Assembly (NCBI GenBank): GCA_022264855.1 | Contig: JABYQU010000003.1 | Coordinates: 868,001 to 932,000, forward strand | Direction of reading: 5' to 3' | Origin: Lenzites betulinus | Lineage: Eukaryota; Basidiomycota; Agaricomycetes; Polyporales; Polyporaceae | DNA: 64,000 nt | The notes under the pieces: model-generated | Told to the model about the DNA's origin: nothing | What the model saw: the letters and a program-made list of their open reading frames with translations, nothing else | The model's database searches: none | Position numbers and translations under genes: made by a program | Shown here: one piece after another, positions 47,081 to 56,686 of the stretch | How positions within the stretch are numbered: position 1 is the stretch's first letter | Layout of the letters: the number at the start of each line of letters is the position of its first letter

Positions 47081-47881
47081 TTAGAATCTCTTGCATAACT
47101 CGATGGCAACCTTGCAACCCGCCCCGACTACTGTGCTCAGAAGAGCGTGCGCTGGGGCTTTCTGCGAATCGTTCTCTACGGCGATATCTAGGTGCTCGAG
47201 TTCGTCGTCCCGGAACTCCCGGATCACTTCCTTTAGTAGTGGAACACTGGGGTGGTCACCGGGGAGTTGCTCGAAAGCTTTGAGTTGGCTGCGAGGTAGT
47301 GAGCACCCCATCTGGTCGTGAACACGCCGGAGAACACATACTCGTCGTAATGTTCGCCAATGACGGTCTCTACCGCTTCAGTGCAGGCCATCGCGGCCTC
47401 CCTGCCCATGAGAGCGGTGACAGCTCCAAGCCCGTACCCTCCTATGCGGGCTACCTCCCAGAGAAGTGTTGGCCGTACTCGGTGCTGTATTTGCAGCTTG
47501 TTCATGACACAAAGATGCTTCTTCTCCTGATCCCACATATCCTGAATGAAAATGTGAGGATGTATGTACAGGATCTGCAAACGATGTGCTACTCGCCTGT
47601 ATGAGTGGGCCGGTGGCTGGATCCCTCCCAAGGACGTCATGCTGACCCTTGTATATCCAGTTCGCAGCAAGCTCTCCTGCTTGGTCTACTCTGAGTGCGC
47701 TCTCCAGTTCTATTCGTACTTCATGTGGAATGTTCTCTGGTGTGGTGTGAATGGAAGGGTGCTGAGACAGTGCGGGATCGGTGTAGGCGTGCGAGGGGAC
47801 GGGACGGGCGGTTGTGGAGAGAGTGCGCACAGCCGCAGCAGAGACCGGTCGCAGCGAAGACTGGCGGGCGAGAGCGAGCAT
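47081..47881 (-). CDS. COQ7: 5-demethoxyubiquinone hydroxylase Coq7
   Basis: Di-iron hydroxylase for the penultimate step of ubiquinone synthesis, on the matrix side of the mitochondrial inner membrane. Three exons: 47881-47597, 47541-47342, 47288-47081; 230 residues (yeast 233). A mitochondrial presequence (MLALARQSSLRPVSAAAVR) leads in. Iron ligands fall in the expected motifs: ALRVDQAGELAANWIY, DQEKKHLCVMN, ACTEAVETVIGEHYDDQL and FRDDELEHLDIAVEND. The protein ends AIELCKRF. The first intron starts with GC (CAG|GCGAGT). Ends tail-to-tail with the B15-like gene just 80 bases away and is divergent from the gene at 48139. Confidence 0.96.
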
Positions 47882-48138
47882 GGCGACACCAGACAGCTAT
47901 TAACAAGATAATAAGATAGACGGACGGCGATGGAGGAGGAGTGCTCGTTGTGTCGGATGCCCTCAGGGCTTTCGGAGACGGCGAGCAACGGATCGCTTCC
48001 GGGTCAGGTACATGCCCATTACGTAAGGATATTGGGCGTCTGTTCAGCGAGTGACAACCACGCGACGCGTCGGGCGCGTCCAACTCAAGTTCGCCTCTGT
48101 CCACCATCTGCCTCCGTCTGTACATCCTTTTCCCAGCC
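47882..48138. promoter_or_regulatory. Bidirectional promoter, COQ7/PPGG-repeat gene
   Basis: 257 bases between divergent ATGs, with C/T-rich sequence before the plus-strand start. Confidence 0.5.
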
Positions 48139-49249
48139 ATGAGTGCCCCTTCTCAAACGTATGCCGCTCCCCGTGCTGCATGTCGCGTCCTGTACTCACT
48201 CATGTGTGCAGTTTCACTCCTTCCGACCTTGTGGACATGTCCAAGGAACGCGACTGGCCCGCGAGCCTTGGTACCTACTTGCCTTCGTCTGTACTATGTT
48301 GCACGTTGCTCATCTCGTCTGCGCAGGCGTGCTGGACTGGGACAACACCAGCATTGTCTTTACCAAACGTTCCCTCCTCGAGTTCCTCAAGTAGGTGGCG
48401 CTTGCTCGCTTCACAAAGGCCCGCTAAGCAGTGGCTTCCCCGCAGGTACGCTGGGATCACCGTCGACCCGAACTTCACCAACATCCAGAAGCTGCCGCGT
48501 GCGTTACCCCATATGCTCTTTGTGGCGCGCGTAGTGCTGAATGCAGAGTGACGCGTGTAGGCTACGTCCAATTCGGCAAGATCTCTGGTGAGGGCAGCGC
48601 GAGTGCTGGAGAGTCCTCCGCTGGTTCGGAGGCTACTCCTACTGCTGCTGCCGGTGCGTTCCTTTGCACTGTCACGAGTGGCGGCGTGGCTCAAAAATAT
48701 GCCAGCTTCCGCAGCACAGGCCACGAGTGACTTCAAGCCCACACGGCGCGTGAGGGACCCTCCTGGTGGCCGTCAGCACAACATCTTCGGCGACAGTGCG
48801 GACGACGACGCGCTTGCGGGCGCACCGCCCAAGCCCGGTGCTGCTGTGAGTTATTACGCGTCCATGCGTATTTCTGGCTCGCTAAACCCTTGCTTCAGGT
48901 TGAAGCGGAGACCCCCGACGCTCAGAGCGATGCCGACGGCGCGAAGTAAGTTTCCGGCCAGGGCTTCACATCTGTTCGCCGCGAGCGTTCTAACCTTCCT
49001 TCCCCTACTCAGGAACAGGCGCGCTACGAGCGTTGCTGGTTTGTGGGACGCCCGCGAGCCTGACAATGGGTTCAAGCCTACTCGTCGGTGCGTGACTTGT
49101 TATGCACGTCGGGAAATTGCGATACTAATGCGTGTATGTAGTGTCCGCGAACGCCCTGGAGGCAAGGACAGCATCTCTGGTGTAAGTAGTGTCTATTCAT
49201 CACGACCTTCTGATGCTCAATGCATCTTGTCAAACAGCTCTTTGGTTGA
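48139..49249 (+). CDS. Conserved small protein with two RRVRxxPGG motifs
   Basis: Ten exons: 48139-48158, 48212-48270, 48327-48390, 48446-48498, 48561-48653, 48715-48845, 48899-48945, 49013-49087, 49142-49181, 49238-49249; 197 residues, in frame. The first 65 residues look folded (FTPSDLVDMSKERDWPASLG; WDNTSIVFTKRSLLEFLKYA; PRYVQFGKISG). After an Ala/Ser linker, two copies of one motif appear: FKPTRRVRDPPGGRQHNIFG at about 110 and FKPTRRVRERPGGKDSISGL ending the protein. Such PPGG motifs with trailing Phe-Gly recall SPIRAL1/HN1-Jupiter microtubule-associated proteins, but this is a resemblance, not proof. The last exon codes for LFG and the stop. Ten exons in 1.1 kb is dense even here. Confidence 0.78.
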
Positions 49250-49409
49250 TTGCTCGCATCTGGCTGTCAGTGGAGGTTTGCGTCGAGGAAAGGGCGGAAG
49301 CTCTGTTGGTATCTGTCCGGGGTCTCAATGTAACATATAGTGCTGCTTTTCGCAAAATGGTATTGACTAGAGCTGTCGCGCGTTGTCCGATGTCTGACAT
49401 ACGACGAAT

Positions 49410-49413
49410 AAAA
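49410..49413 (-). terminator. RNA polymerase III terminator
   Basis: TTTT on the minus strand, 5 bases after the tRNA 3' end. Confidence 0.8.
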
Positions 49414-49418
49414 GGAAA

Positions 49419-49513
49419 TGGTGGCGGCGAGGTTCGAACTCGCGCGGGATTGCTCCCATCGGGAATCAAGAAAGCTTAAATCCGACGCCTTAGACCAACT
49501 CGGCCACGCCACC
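49419..49513 (-). tRNA. tRNA-Leu (UAA), with intron
   Basis: Folds as a class II tRNA. Acceptor stem GGTGGCG/CGCCACC with discriminator A; D arm with GAGTTGGTCTAA loop; anticodon TAA at 49478-49476; a long variable arm with a GGGA/TCCC stem; T arm GCGAG-TTCGAAC-CTCGC. An intron of about 11 bases interrupts the anticodon loop after position 37 (about 49474-49464), as is usual for nuclear tRNA-Leu. The anticodon stem has one A-C mismatch at its inner pair in my fold. Confidence 0.92.
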
Positions 49514-49792
49514 CTAACAAATCCTAGTGCCCCTTGCCCTCACATACCGGTTAGACGGTGCCTGACCATCTCCAACCTCCACTCACTCGACGAGTCACAA
49601 TTTATGCAATAATTTTCCAACGAGGTCTAGATATCTATCTATACACCGAGCTGCCGACAACGGCCACGCAAAAGGATACAACGTGCGGGATATTACAGGC
49701 AGGTATACGCTAGGCGGATAATGTACATTTTTCCAATTAGTGTCATACGGCAGACGACGACCCCTGCAAACACCACTCCAATATTGAGCGTG

Positions 49793-52422
49793 CTACTCCC
49801 CTCCGAAACTCCACACACGAACGTCGCCGTCGTCGCTCCCGGACACGATCTTGTCCTCGCCGAGCGCCAGACAGGTCACGGCGCCGCGGTGCCCGACGAG
49901 CGTCGCCGTGCAGTTGCCCTCCTCGCGCGACCACACCTGCGAACACGTTCCGTCAGCATCTCAAGCCCAAACCCAAGCCCAAAAGTATACAGAGGGACAT
50001 ACCTTGATGGTGCGGTCGTGGCTGCCGCTGACGAGGCGCAGCTTGTCGCTCGCGACGGCCCACACGCCCTCGATGTGCCCGAAGAGCGTGCGCTGGACGG
50101 TGCCCGTGCCGATGTCCCACAGCTTGATCGTGTTGTCCAGGCTGCCCGAGATCAGCACCGGCTTCAGGCGCTTCGCGGGCGACGCGCGCGCGCCGCGCTC
50201 GAGCGGCGGCGCGGTGCTGCGCCGCGTGAGCAGCGGGGAGGAGGAGCTCGTCTGGTACGGGTTTGAGTTCGGGTAGAGGTTGGAGGACGGGTAAGGCGAC
50301 GCGGACGCGCGCAGGGGCGGGGAGCGCGGCGGGGGCGAGCGCAGGCCGTCGGCGGAGGACGACGCGAGGTCGGGGAGCGAGTCGCCGTCGCCGTCGTCCG
50401 CGCGCGACTGGTCGTCGACGAGCAGCAGCTTGAGGCTCTGCACCTGCCCGACGTGGCCCTTGAACTGGCGCACGCACGTGCGCAGGGAGAGGTCCCAGAG
50501 GCGGATCGTGCCGTCGTCGGACGCGGAGAAGAGCATCTTGCCCGGGTCGATGTGTGGTGCGGTCGAGCCGCTCTCGATGGCGCGCCGCTGTGCACGCTCG
50601 CTGGCGCCGGCGCTGCTGCTGCTGCTGCTGCTGCTGCTGTCGCAGCCGGGCGGCGCGGTGGCGGTCGAGTCCCAGAGCTGGACGGCGTTCACCCAGTCGC
50701 AGTGCCCGCGGAGGGTGAAGCACTCGCCGGTGCGGAAGTTCCAGACCTTGACGGTGGTGTCGACGGAGCCGCTCGCGAGCACGTTCGAGTCGAAGTTGAG
50801 GCACACGACGCCCTCGGTGTGGCCCTCGAGCGTCTTGACGCACTGGCCCGTGCGCCAGTTCCACACGCGCATCGTGTGGTCCATGCTGCCCGTGATGAGC
50901 TTCACCGCGTCGAACTGCAGCGCGCGGATCGCGCGCGTGTGCCCCGCGAGCGTGTGCACCTCGGCGCCGGTCTCGAGGTTCCAGACGCGCGCGGTGCGGT
51001 CGTAGGAGCCGGTGATGAGCACGGGGAAGGACGGGTGCGCGAGGGTCTCGGAGAACTGGAGACACATCACGCCGTCGGTGTGGCCCTTGAGCGTGCGCAC
51101 CGTACATCGCCCGCGCCGCCAATTTCGCTCGATGGTCAGGCGTTCGCAGTAGACGTCCTTCCACGGCCGTGTCTTGAGATCTGCCGCGGGGAGCTCGGAA
51201 AGGGGGACGATGAGGGGATTTGAGGGATATGCGGACGAGGGGACAGTGTGCGAGACGGCTTCGGAGGGGGGAGAAGCCGCGCGGGTGCGCTGCTCCAGCC
51301 GTACCCTCTTCGCCGGCTGCGAAGCCTCGGAGGGTCCTGGCTCCGGCTCATGTGGCCGCTTCAGCTGTGATGAGGAGCTGGACCCCGGCAGACTTGGCGA
51401 CGGCGAAGGTGATGCGGATGGGGCGGCAGACGCAGAGACAGATGCAGGGGGGAGGGACGGGGGCACCGCGCGACGGCGCTTCTCGAGAATGGGAAGGCCC
51501 CAGCCGCATTTGAGGCACTTCTGGCCGATGTGCTGCTCGCAGATCCCGCGCCAGAGGACGTCGTCGTCGGCGAGGCTCTTCCACTGGCGCGAGACCTGCG
51601 CGGCGCGGCAGAGGGAGGTGGCGTCGAGGTAGCCGAGGACCTTGAGCGAGACCTCGCGCGGGAGGACGGCGAAGGGGTCGATGCGGATGAGGTGCGCGAG
51701 CTGCTCGGTGAGGAGGGAGAGCTGGGAGAAGCAGCACATGGTGAGCAGGCCCTGGAGGATGAGCGCGCGGCGGGGGTGGGACGAGGAGGAGAAGGAGGAC
51801 CATATTGCGCTGACGGCTTCGCGCTCGGCGACGGGGAGCGCATCGAGGGCCTATGCGGGGAAGGGCGGTCAGTATGCAGTTATGGTGTGGGCTTTACGTC
51901 TAGGGGATGGCGAGACCGCAAGGGACCGCGGTCATCGGGGCGCACCCGGAACGACGCGCGGGCGCGGGGACAGTTCCGGGGCCCACAATCATATCTCTCG
52001 CGGTCGTTCCTTGCCCGGACCAGGCGGACGGCTATCGGATAGCCCCCGAGTGCGGACAGACTCACCTGCTGGAGCTTGAGGTTGGTGCCCTCGTCGGCCA
52101 TGCGCTGATGTCGCACGCAGAGCTTGCGCGCGGGGGGCTGCTGGAGCATATCCGGAGCTTGGCCGGGGCTCGCGCCCGCCGATGAGCCCGTCGGTGCCGT
52201 CTGGGACGACGAGGAAGAGGGGTCCGGGGAGGCTTGCGAGGATCCGGGCATGAGAATGGGGGCGTCGAAGGGGGTGACTGAGACGGAGGGCGGAGACTGG
52301 GGATGCGGGCTCGAGGCTCGAGAGCAGGACTTGTCGCCGGAGGCGAGACGAGGAGCGGGGAGGGTGTCGCAGACGTAGGCGGCGGCACTGCTGCTGCCGG
52401 CCTGGAGCGAGGGCGCCGACAT
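49793..52422 (-). CDS. F-box WD40 protein, MET30/SCONB-like
   Basis: Likely substrate receptor of an SCF ligase that controls sulfur metabolism, as Met30 does in yeast and SconB in moulds. Three exons: 52422-52066, 51850-50003, 49936-49793; 782 residues. A Ser/Pro-rich tail (1-100) is followed by a helical domain (ALDALPVAEREAVSAIWSSF), the F-box (IDPFAVLPREVSLKVLGYLD) at about 180-225 with QHIGQKCLKCGWGLP after it, a disordered insert, and seven WD repeats from about 340 (VRTLKGHTDGVMCLQF; GSYDRTARVWNLETG; GSMDHTMRVWNWRTG; GSVDTTVKVWNFRTG; SDDGTIRLWDLSLRT; SGSLDNTIKLWDIGTG; SGSDDGDVRVWSFGGE). Two blades carry long Ser-rich insertions, one coded by a trinucleotide repeat. The CGWG block is typical of Met30 and supports that assignment. 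Confidence 0.9.
50612..50640 (-). repeat. Coding GCT/AGC trinucleotide repeat
   Basis: About nine tandem triplets, read as AGC serine codons on the minus strand in a loop between WD blades of the MET30-like protein. A likely length-polymorphic microsatellite. Confidence 0.85.
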
Positions 52423-53104
52423 CGTTGGGTGATGGCGGAGCGGGGGAGAGGGACGAGGAAGGATGGCGGGGGCGGGGCGGAGACGTTTTGAGCGAAAGAG
52501 CGCAGAGGGAGATGAAATAGACGCGCGTAGTGCAGGTCGCGTGAGGAGCTCGCGACATCGCGCAAACGACAGGCGCCCGTCATCCCGCCTATGTTTTGCG
52601 TCACGTAAACGTTAGAAATCCCGCCGTAAGTCGCCCTGATCCCGCCATTGCGCCATTCCCTCATTCACGCGAGTGCACACGTCTATTCAACACTGCTGCT
52701 GCGGGGGCGTTTGCGTTCCATTGGTCATTCACAACATCGCGTGTGCATACAAACATCGGGAGAGACAGAAACACGAGCCATGACGAATCCGACCAGTCGA
52801 GACGAGCGAGCGTACGAGCGCAGCCACAGCCCAGCCATTGCGACGCAAGATATATAACACGACAACGGACGAGAGGGGTTCGGTCGCGACGCACAAAACA
52901 GGCCGCCCACCGCTGCGCGCACCGTTGGAGACAGTGCGGCGCAGCGACGACGCACGCCATCGAGAGCAACACGCTCGCGCGGACGCGGACATACACACGA
53001 GCGGAATCGGGGAAATGGGTAGGAGAGTAAACGCGCTACTACAAGTCCCTTCGCACCGGGCTCGGGGCTTGCGCTCCGGCCGGGCTCGCGCGAACGCTCG
53101 CTCG
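52423..53104. other. Intergenic spacer
   Basis: Promoter of the MET30-like gene and 3' flank of the GSK-3 gene, both on the minus strand. No gene or RNA recognised. Confidence 0.55.
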
Positions 53105-54783
53105 TCAGTCCAGGGTGATCCGTAGCTGGTCCAATGGTATCGGCACAAACGTGGCCAGGTTCACCCCCAGCTCTGCTTCGCAGTGCGCGGGCACCAGCTG
53201 CCGGTTGAGGTCCGGCCGTACCGACAGCTCTGCATGTATCCGTCAGCATCTGCATGCACAGTCCACACCAAACGCGCGGCACGTACCCTCCCGAGTAAAG
53301 TTGAACAGCGGCGGGAACTCCTTCCCGTTCGGCATCTTCGCGCCCTCCTGCCTGAGCTCGTCGAAAAAGGGGTGGCACATGGCCTCAACCGCGCTCAGTC
53401 GCGACTCGGGCGTGTACTCGAGCAGCTTGGAGACGAGATCAATGGCCTCGGGCGCCGTGCGTGGCCGGAACACCTGAGAGATCCTCTCAGCGGGGGTCCT
53501 GGTCCCTGGGGAGCCGGCTGGGCCTACCTTGGAGAAGGGGTGCGGCTTGATCTGCGGGAACTTGTGCTCCATGTAGTTCGGGTTCATCGTCTTGATCTGC
53601 TCCCGTGAGGGCGTCCCGAGCACCTTGATGATCTCGACGAGCTGATCGATGCCACTCTCGCCCGGGAAGAGGGGCTGGCCGAGCATGAGCTCTGCCATCA
53701 CACAACCGGTCGACCAAATGTCTTGAAAAAAGAGTCAATATGCGCGCCGCTCAAGCCTACAAGACCAGCACTGACCGATGTTGGTGGTGTAGTTCGTGGC
53801 TCCAAAGATGAGCTCCGGGGCGCGGTAGTAGCGCGAGCAGATGTAGCTGACGTTGGGCTCTCCGGCGACGAGGATCTTGGCGGAACCAAAGTCACAGAGC
53901 TTGAGGACGCCGGTGGCGGGGTTGAGAAGGAGGTTCTGGGGCTTGATGTCACGGTGGCAGATGCCGATGGAGTGGATGTACAGAAGGGAGCGGAGGAGCT
54001 GGTACATATACAACTTGATTTGGAGCATGGGCATGGGCTGCTTGAGCTTGACGTAGTGGCGACTGGCGCGGTAGACGGTCTCGGGGACGTATTCGAGCAC
54101 AAGGTTGAGGTACACTTCGTCTTTCTTTGGGTTCGAGGGCTGAGCGTCAGTCGCGGGCATGCCATGGGGGGATGCTGTGCGGTGTGGGCGAGGGAGGAGG
54201 ACCGGAAAGGGCTTACCTTGTCGCCATTGGAGTAGAAAAAGGCCTTGAGATCGACGACATTGGGATGTGAGACGAGTCTCATGATCTGCAGCTCACGGTT
54301 CTGCGTGGCAAAGGTTAATCGCGTGGGGCGGGGGCGGCGCGGGGCGCACGGACCTTGAACCGCTTGTCCTGCAGGACCTTCTTGATGGCAATGTCAAAGG
54401 TGGGGACGTTGTTCTCAAGGAGTTTTGCCTGGAAGACGATGCCGAAGGAGCCATTTCCGATGACTTTGCAGTTGGTGTAGACGAGGTCGCGGGTGTCGCC
54501 GGACTTGCCGTCGGAGGCGACGACCTTGACGATCTTGCGGGGATCGTCGACGGCTGGGGACGCGAGCGGGTCGGGTGAGCAAGCGGGCTGAGAAGGGAAG
54601 GACATCCGGAGGAGGGGCGTGGAAGGGGGTGGAGAGCGATGGACGCGATGCGGGAAATTGGGCGCGTGGGGGTGGGAGGGGTAGGCGAAACGGGAGAACG
54701 GAAGGGGGGGAGGGAGCAGGAGGAATAGAAGAAGAGGACGTACGAGATATCTTGACACCGTTGATGGGACCGTGAGTGGCCAT
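53105..54783 (-). CDS. Glycogen synthase kinase-3 homologue
   Basis: Ser/Thr kinase of the GSK-3/shaggy family (Rim11, Mck1, Skp1 relatives), acting in stress response, differentiation and protein turnover. Seven exons: 54783-54744, 54553-54354, 54300-54217, 54124-53776, 53721-53528, 53473-53287, 53229-53105; 392 residues, the usual fungal size. Landmarks: [12 protein letters not shown] loop, IAIKKV lysine, [10 protein letters not shown] catalytic loop, KLCDFGSAK, and the activating tyrosine in [13 protein letters not shown]. The GSK-3 phosphate pocket residues are present around [12 protein letters not shown]. The first exon holds only 13 codons and is followed by a 190-base pyrimidine-rich intron, long for this genome. 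Exon 4 can alternatively begin 15 bases earlier, adding PSNPK. Confidence 0.96.
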
Positions 54784-55528
54784 GGGGGGACGAGTAGGGC
54801 TACAGAGGGGGAGAGGAGAAGGAGCGGGCGTGGACGAGCGGGAGACAGAGAGACGGGCGGCTAGGGCGATGGGCCGGATAGAATAATCGTTAGCGGAGAC
54901 GCTGGGAGACGAGGGCGGAGCGGTGGGGGACGTGTGCGGCGGTGTGGCGGGCGGAGGCGATGGGAGGAGGACGTGGTGGGGGCAGAGGAAGAAGAGGGGG
55001 AGTCGGGGCGGGCGATGGCGGGGACGAGGAGGAGGGCGCGGGAAGATGGGAAAGTCACAGGACCAGTCCAAGCCCCGCTCCAGCTCCCTCTCCGCCCTTA
55101 TCACCCCGCCCTCCCTCTCCCTGAGGGACTCCCTCCCTCGTCCGTGCATTGCATCCTATCGCTGCGCTGCACGTCGCCCTGCTGACCGTGCACACTGCTC
55201 ACGGGTCCCAAGCCTGATGTCGCGTAGTCACCGCCCTCTTCTTCTGTTCTTTGTAATTTAGCCTTTCACACAATTCATCCTCGTCTGCTGCCACGGCCAG
55301 ACGCTGGACAAGGCGCTGCGGCGGTCATAGTTGGATCTCGAGTGGTCCCGCCGCGCACTGTGGCCCATTCCCATCCGAGATCAACGTCTCCAACAACGCT
55401 CCCTGCCATATGCGGCATCCCACGTGGCACGCCCTCCAGCCAGTCCGCGTCCGTCCATTCAACAGGCGCCCGTCCGCCCTCTCTCGTCGACCGAGCCAGC
55501 TTCCTCCCTGTACGCTCCGCCGCCCGCC
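54784..55528. other. Divergent intergenic region, GSK-3/complex I 24 kDa
   Basis: 745 bases between divergent starts, with a purine-rich plus-strand stretch from about 54880 to 55050 and C/T-rich sequence after it; typical promoter-leader composition. No gene supported. Confidence 0.5.
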
Positions 55529-56539
55529 ATGTTCGCCGCACGCGCCCTCGCAAAGCACGTCCGCATACCCCGCGCTCCCCGCACTGCCCGGGCCATCTCC
55601 TCCTCGGCGTCGCGGCGATCCGACGCTCTCTTCGTTGTCCGTATCCTTCTCTTCCTGTCCCTCCCGACTGCACTCACCTCCTTCCCTCCAGCACCGTGAC
55701 TCTACCTACAACAACCCCAAGGTGTGCACACACCCGGGACTGGAAATTTCACGCTCCTAACTCTATGCAGATCCCCTTTGAATTCTCACCAGAGAACCTC
55801 ACCCGTGCGCAAGAGATCATCTCCCACTACCCGCCCCAGTACAAGAAGGCCGCCGTCATCCCCCTCCTCGACCTCGGCCAGCGCCAGAACAAGGGATGGA
55901 CGTCCATCTCCGTCATGAACTATGTCGCGAATCTCCTTGACATGCCCCCCATGCGCGTCTACGAGGTCGCCACCTTCTACACCATGTTCAACCGGTCTGT
56001 CCCGATCTCACGCCCCTCCCCCGTCCTGTCCTGATCAGCACACAGCGAACCCATTGGCGAGCACTTTGTCCAGGTCTGCACGACTACCCCGTGCATGCTT
56101 CGCGGCGCGTACGACATCCTTGATACCGTCTGCGGGCACCTGGGCGGCATCAAGCCTGGGGAGACCACCAAGGATGGCAAGTTCACTGTCATCGAGGTCG
56201 AGTGCCAGGGCGCGTGCTCAAACGCCCCCATGCTCGTTGTCGGCGACGACTTCTACGTTCGTCTGGTCCGCTTCTCGAATCCGAGTTCCATGCTCACGTA
56301 TGCTACAGGAGGACTTGACGGCGGACTCGACACGGAAGGTCCTGGACGCGTTCAAGAAGGGCGAGAAGCCCAAGCCTGGCCCCCAGAGCGGCCGTCATAC
56401 GAGCGAGAACTCTGCAGGTCTCACTGCGCTCACCGAGAAGGTTGGTCTGTCCACCGGTTCCTGGTGAGAGCTTACTGACATCACGTCTTCGCCACAGCCG
56501 TACGGTCCCGGACAGCACTGCCAGCCAGAGTTTGCATAG
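55529..56539 (+). CDS. NADH dehydrogenase 24 kDa subunit (NDUFV2)
   Basis: Carries the N1a 2Fe-2S cluster in the NADH-oxidising arm of mitochondrial complex I. Six exons: 55529-55636, 55692-55721, 55771-55994, 56046-56256, 56309-56440, 56498-56539; 248 residues. The N-terminus ([20 protein letters not shown]) is an Arg-rich mitochondrial presequence. The thioredoxin-like fold follows, with cluster cysteines in VCTTTPCML and [10 protein letters not shown], in the expected CX4C and CX3C spacing. [20 protein letters not shown] and the ending [12 protein letters not shown] match the family. Ends tail-to-tail with the bestrophin-like gene. Confidence 0.96.
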
Positions 56540-56686
56540 AGTACCTTCCATACGACGTTGAATGCGGAGCGACGTCAGACATCATGGCCTTGCACGGCGC
56601 ATATATGCGCATCGTATAACAGGATGTGGTATGCAACATCATGAGTGTTCATCAGTGGTAGGTATCAATGCGTATGCTATCGCTCG

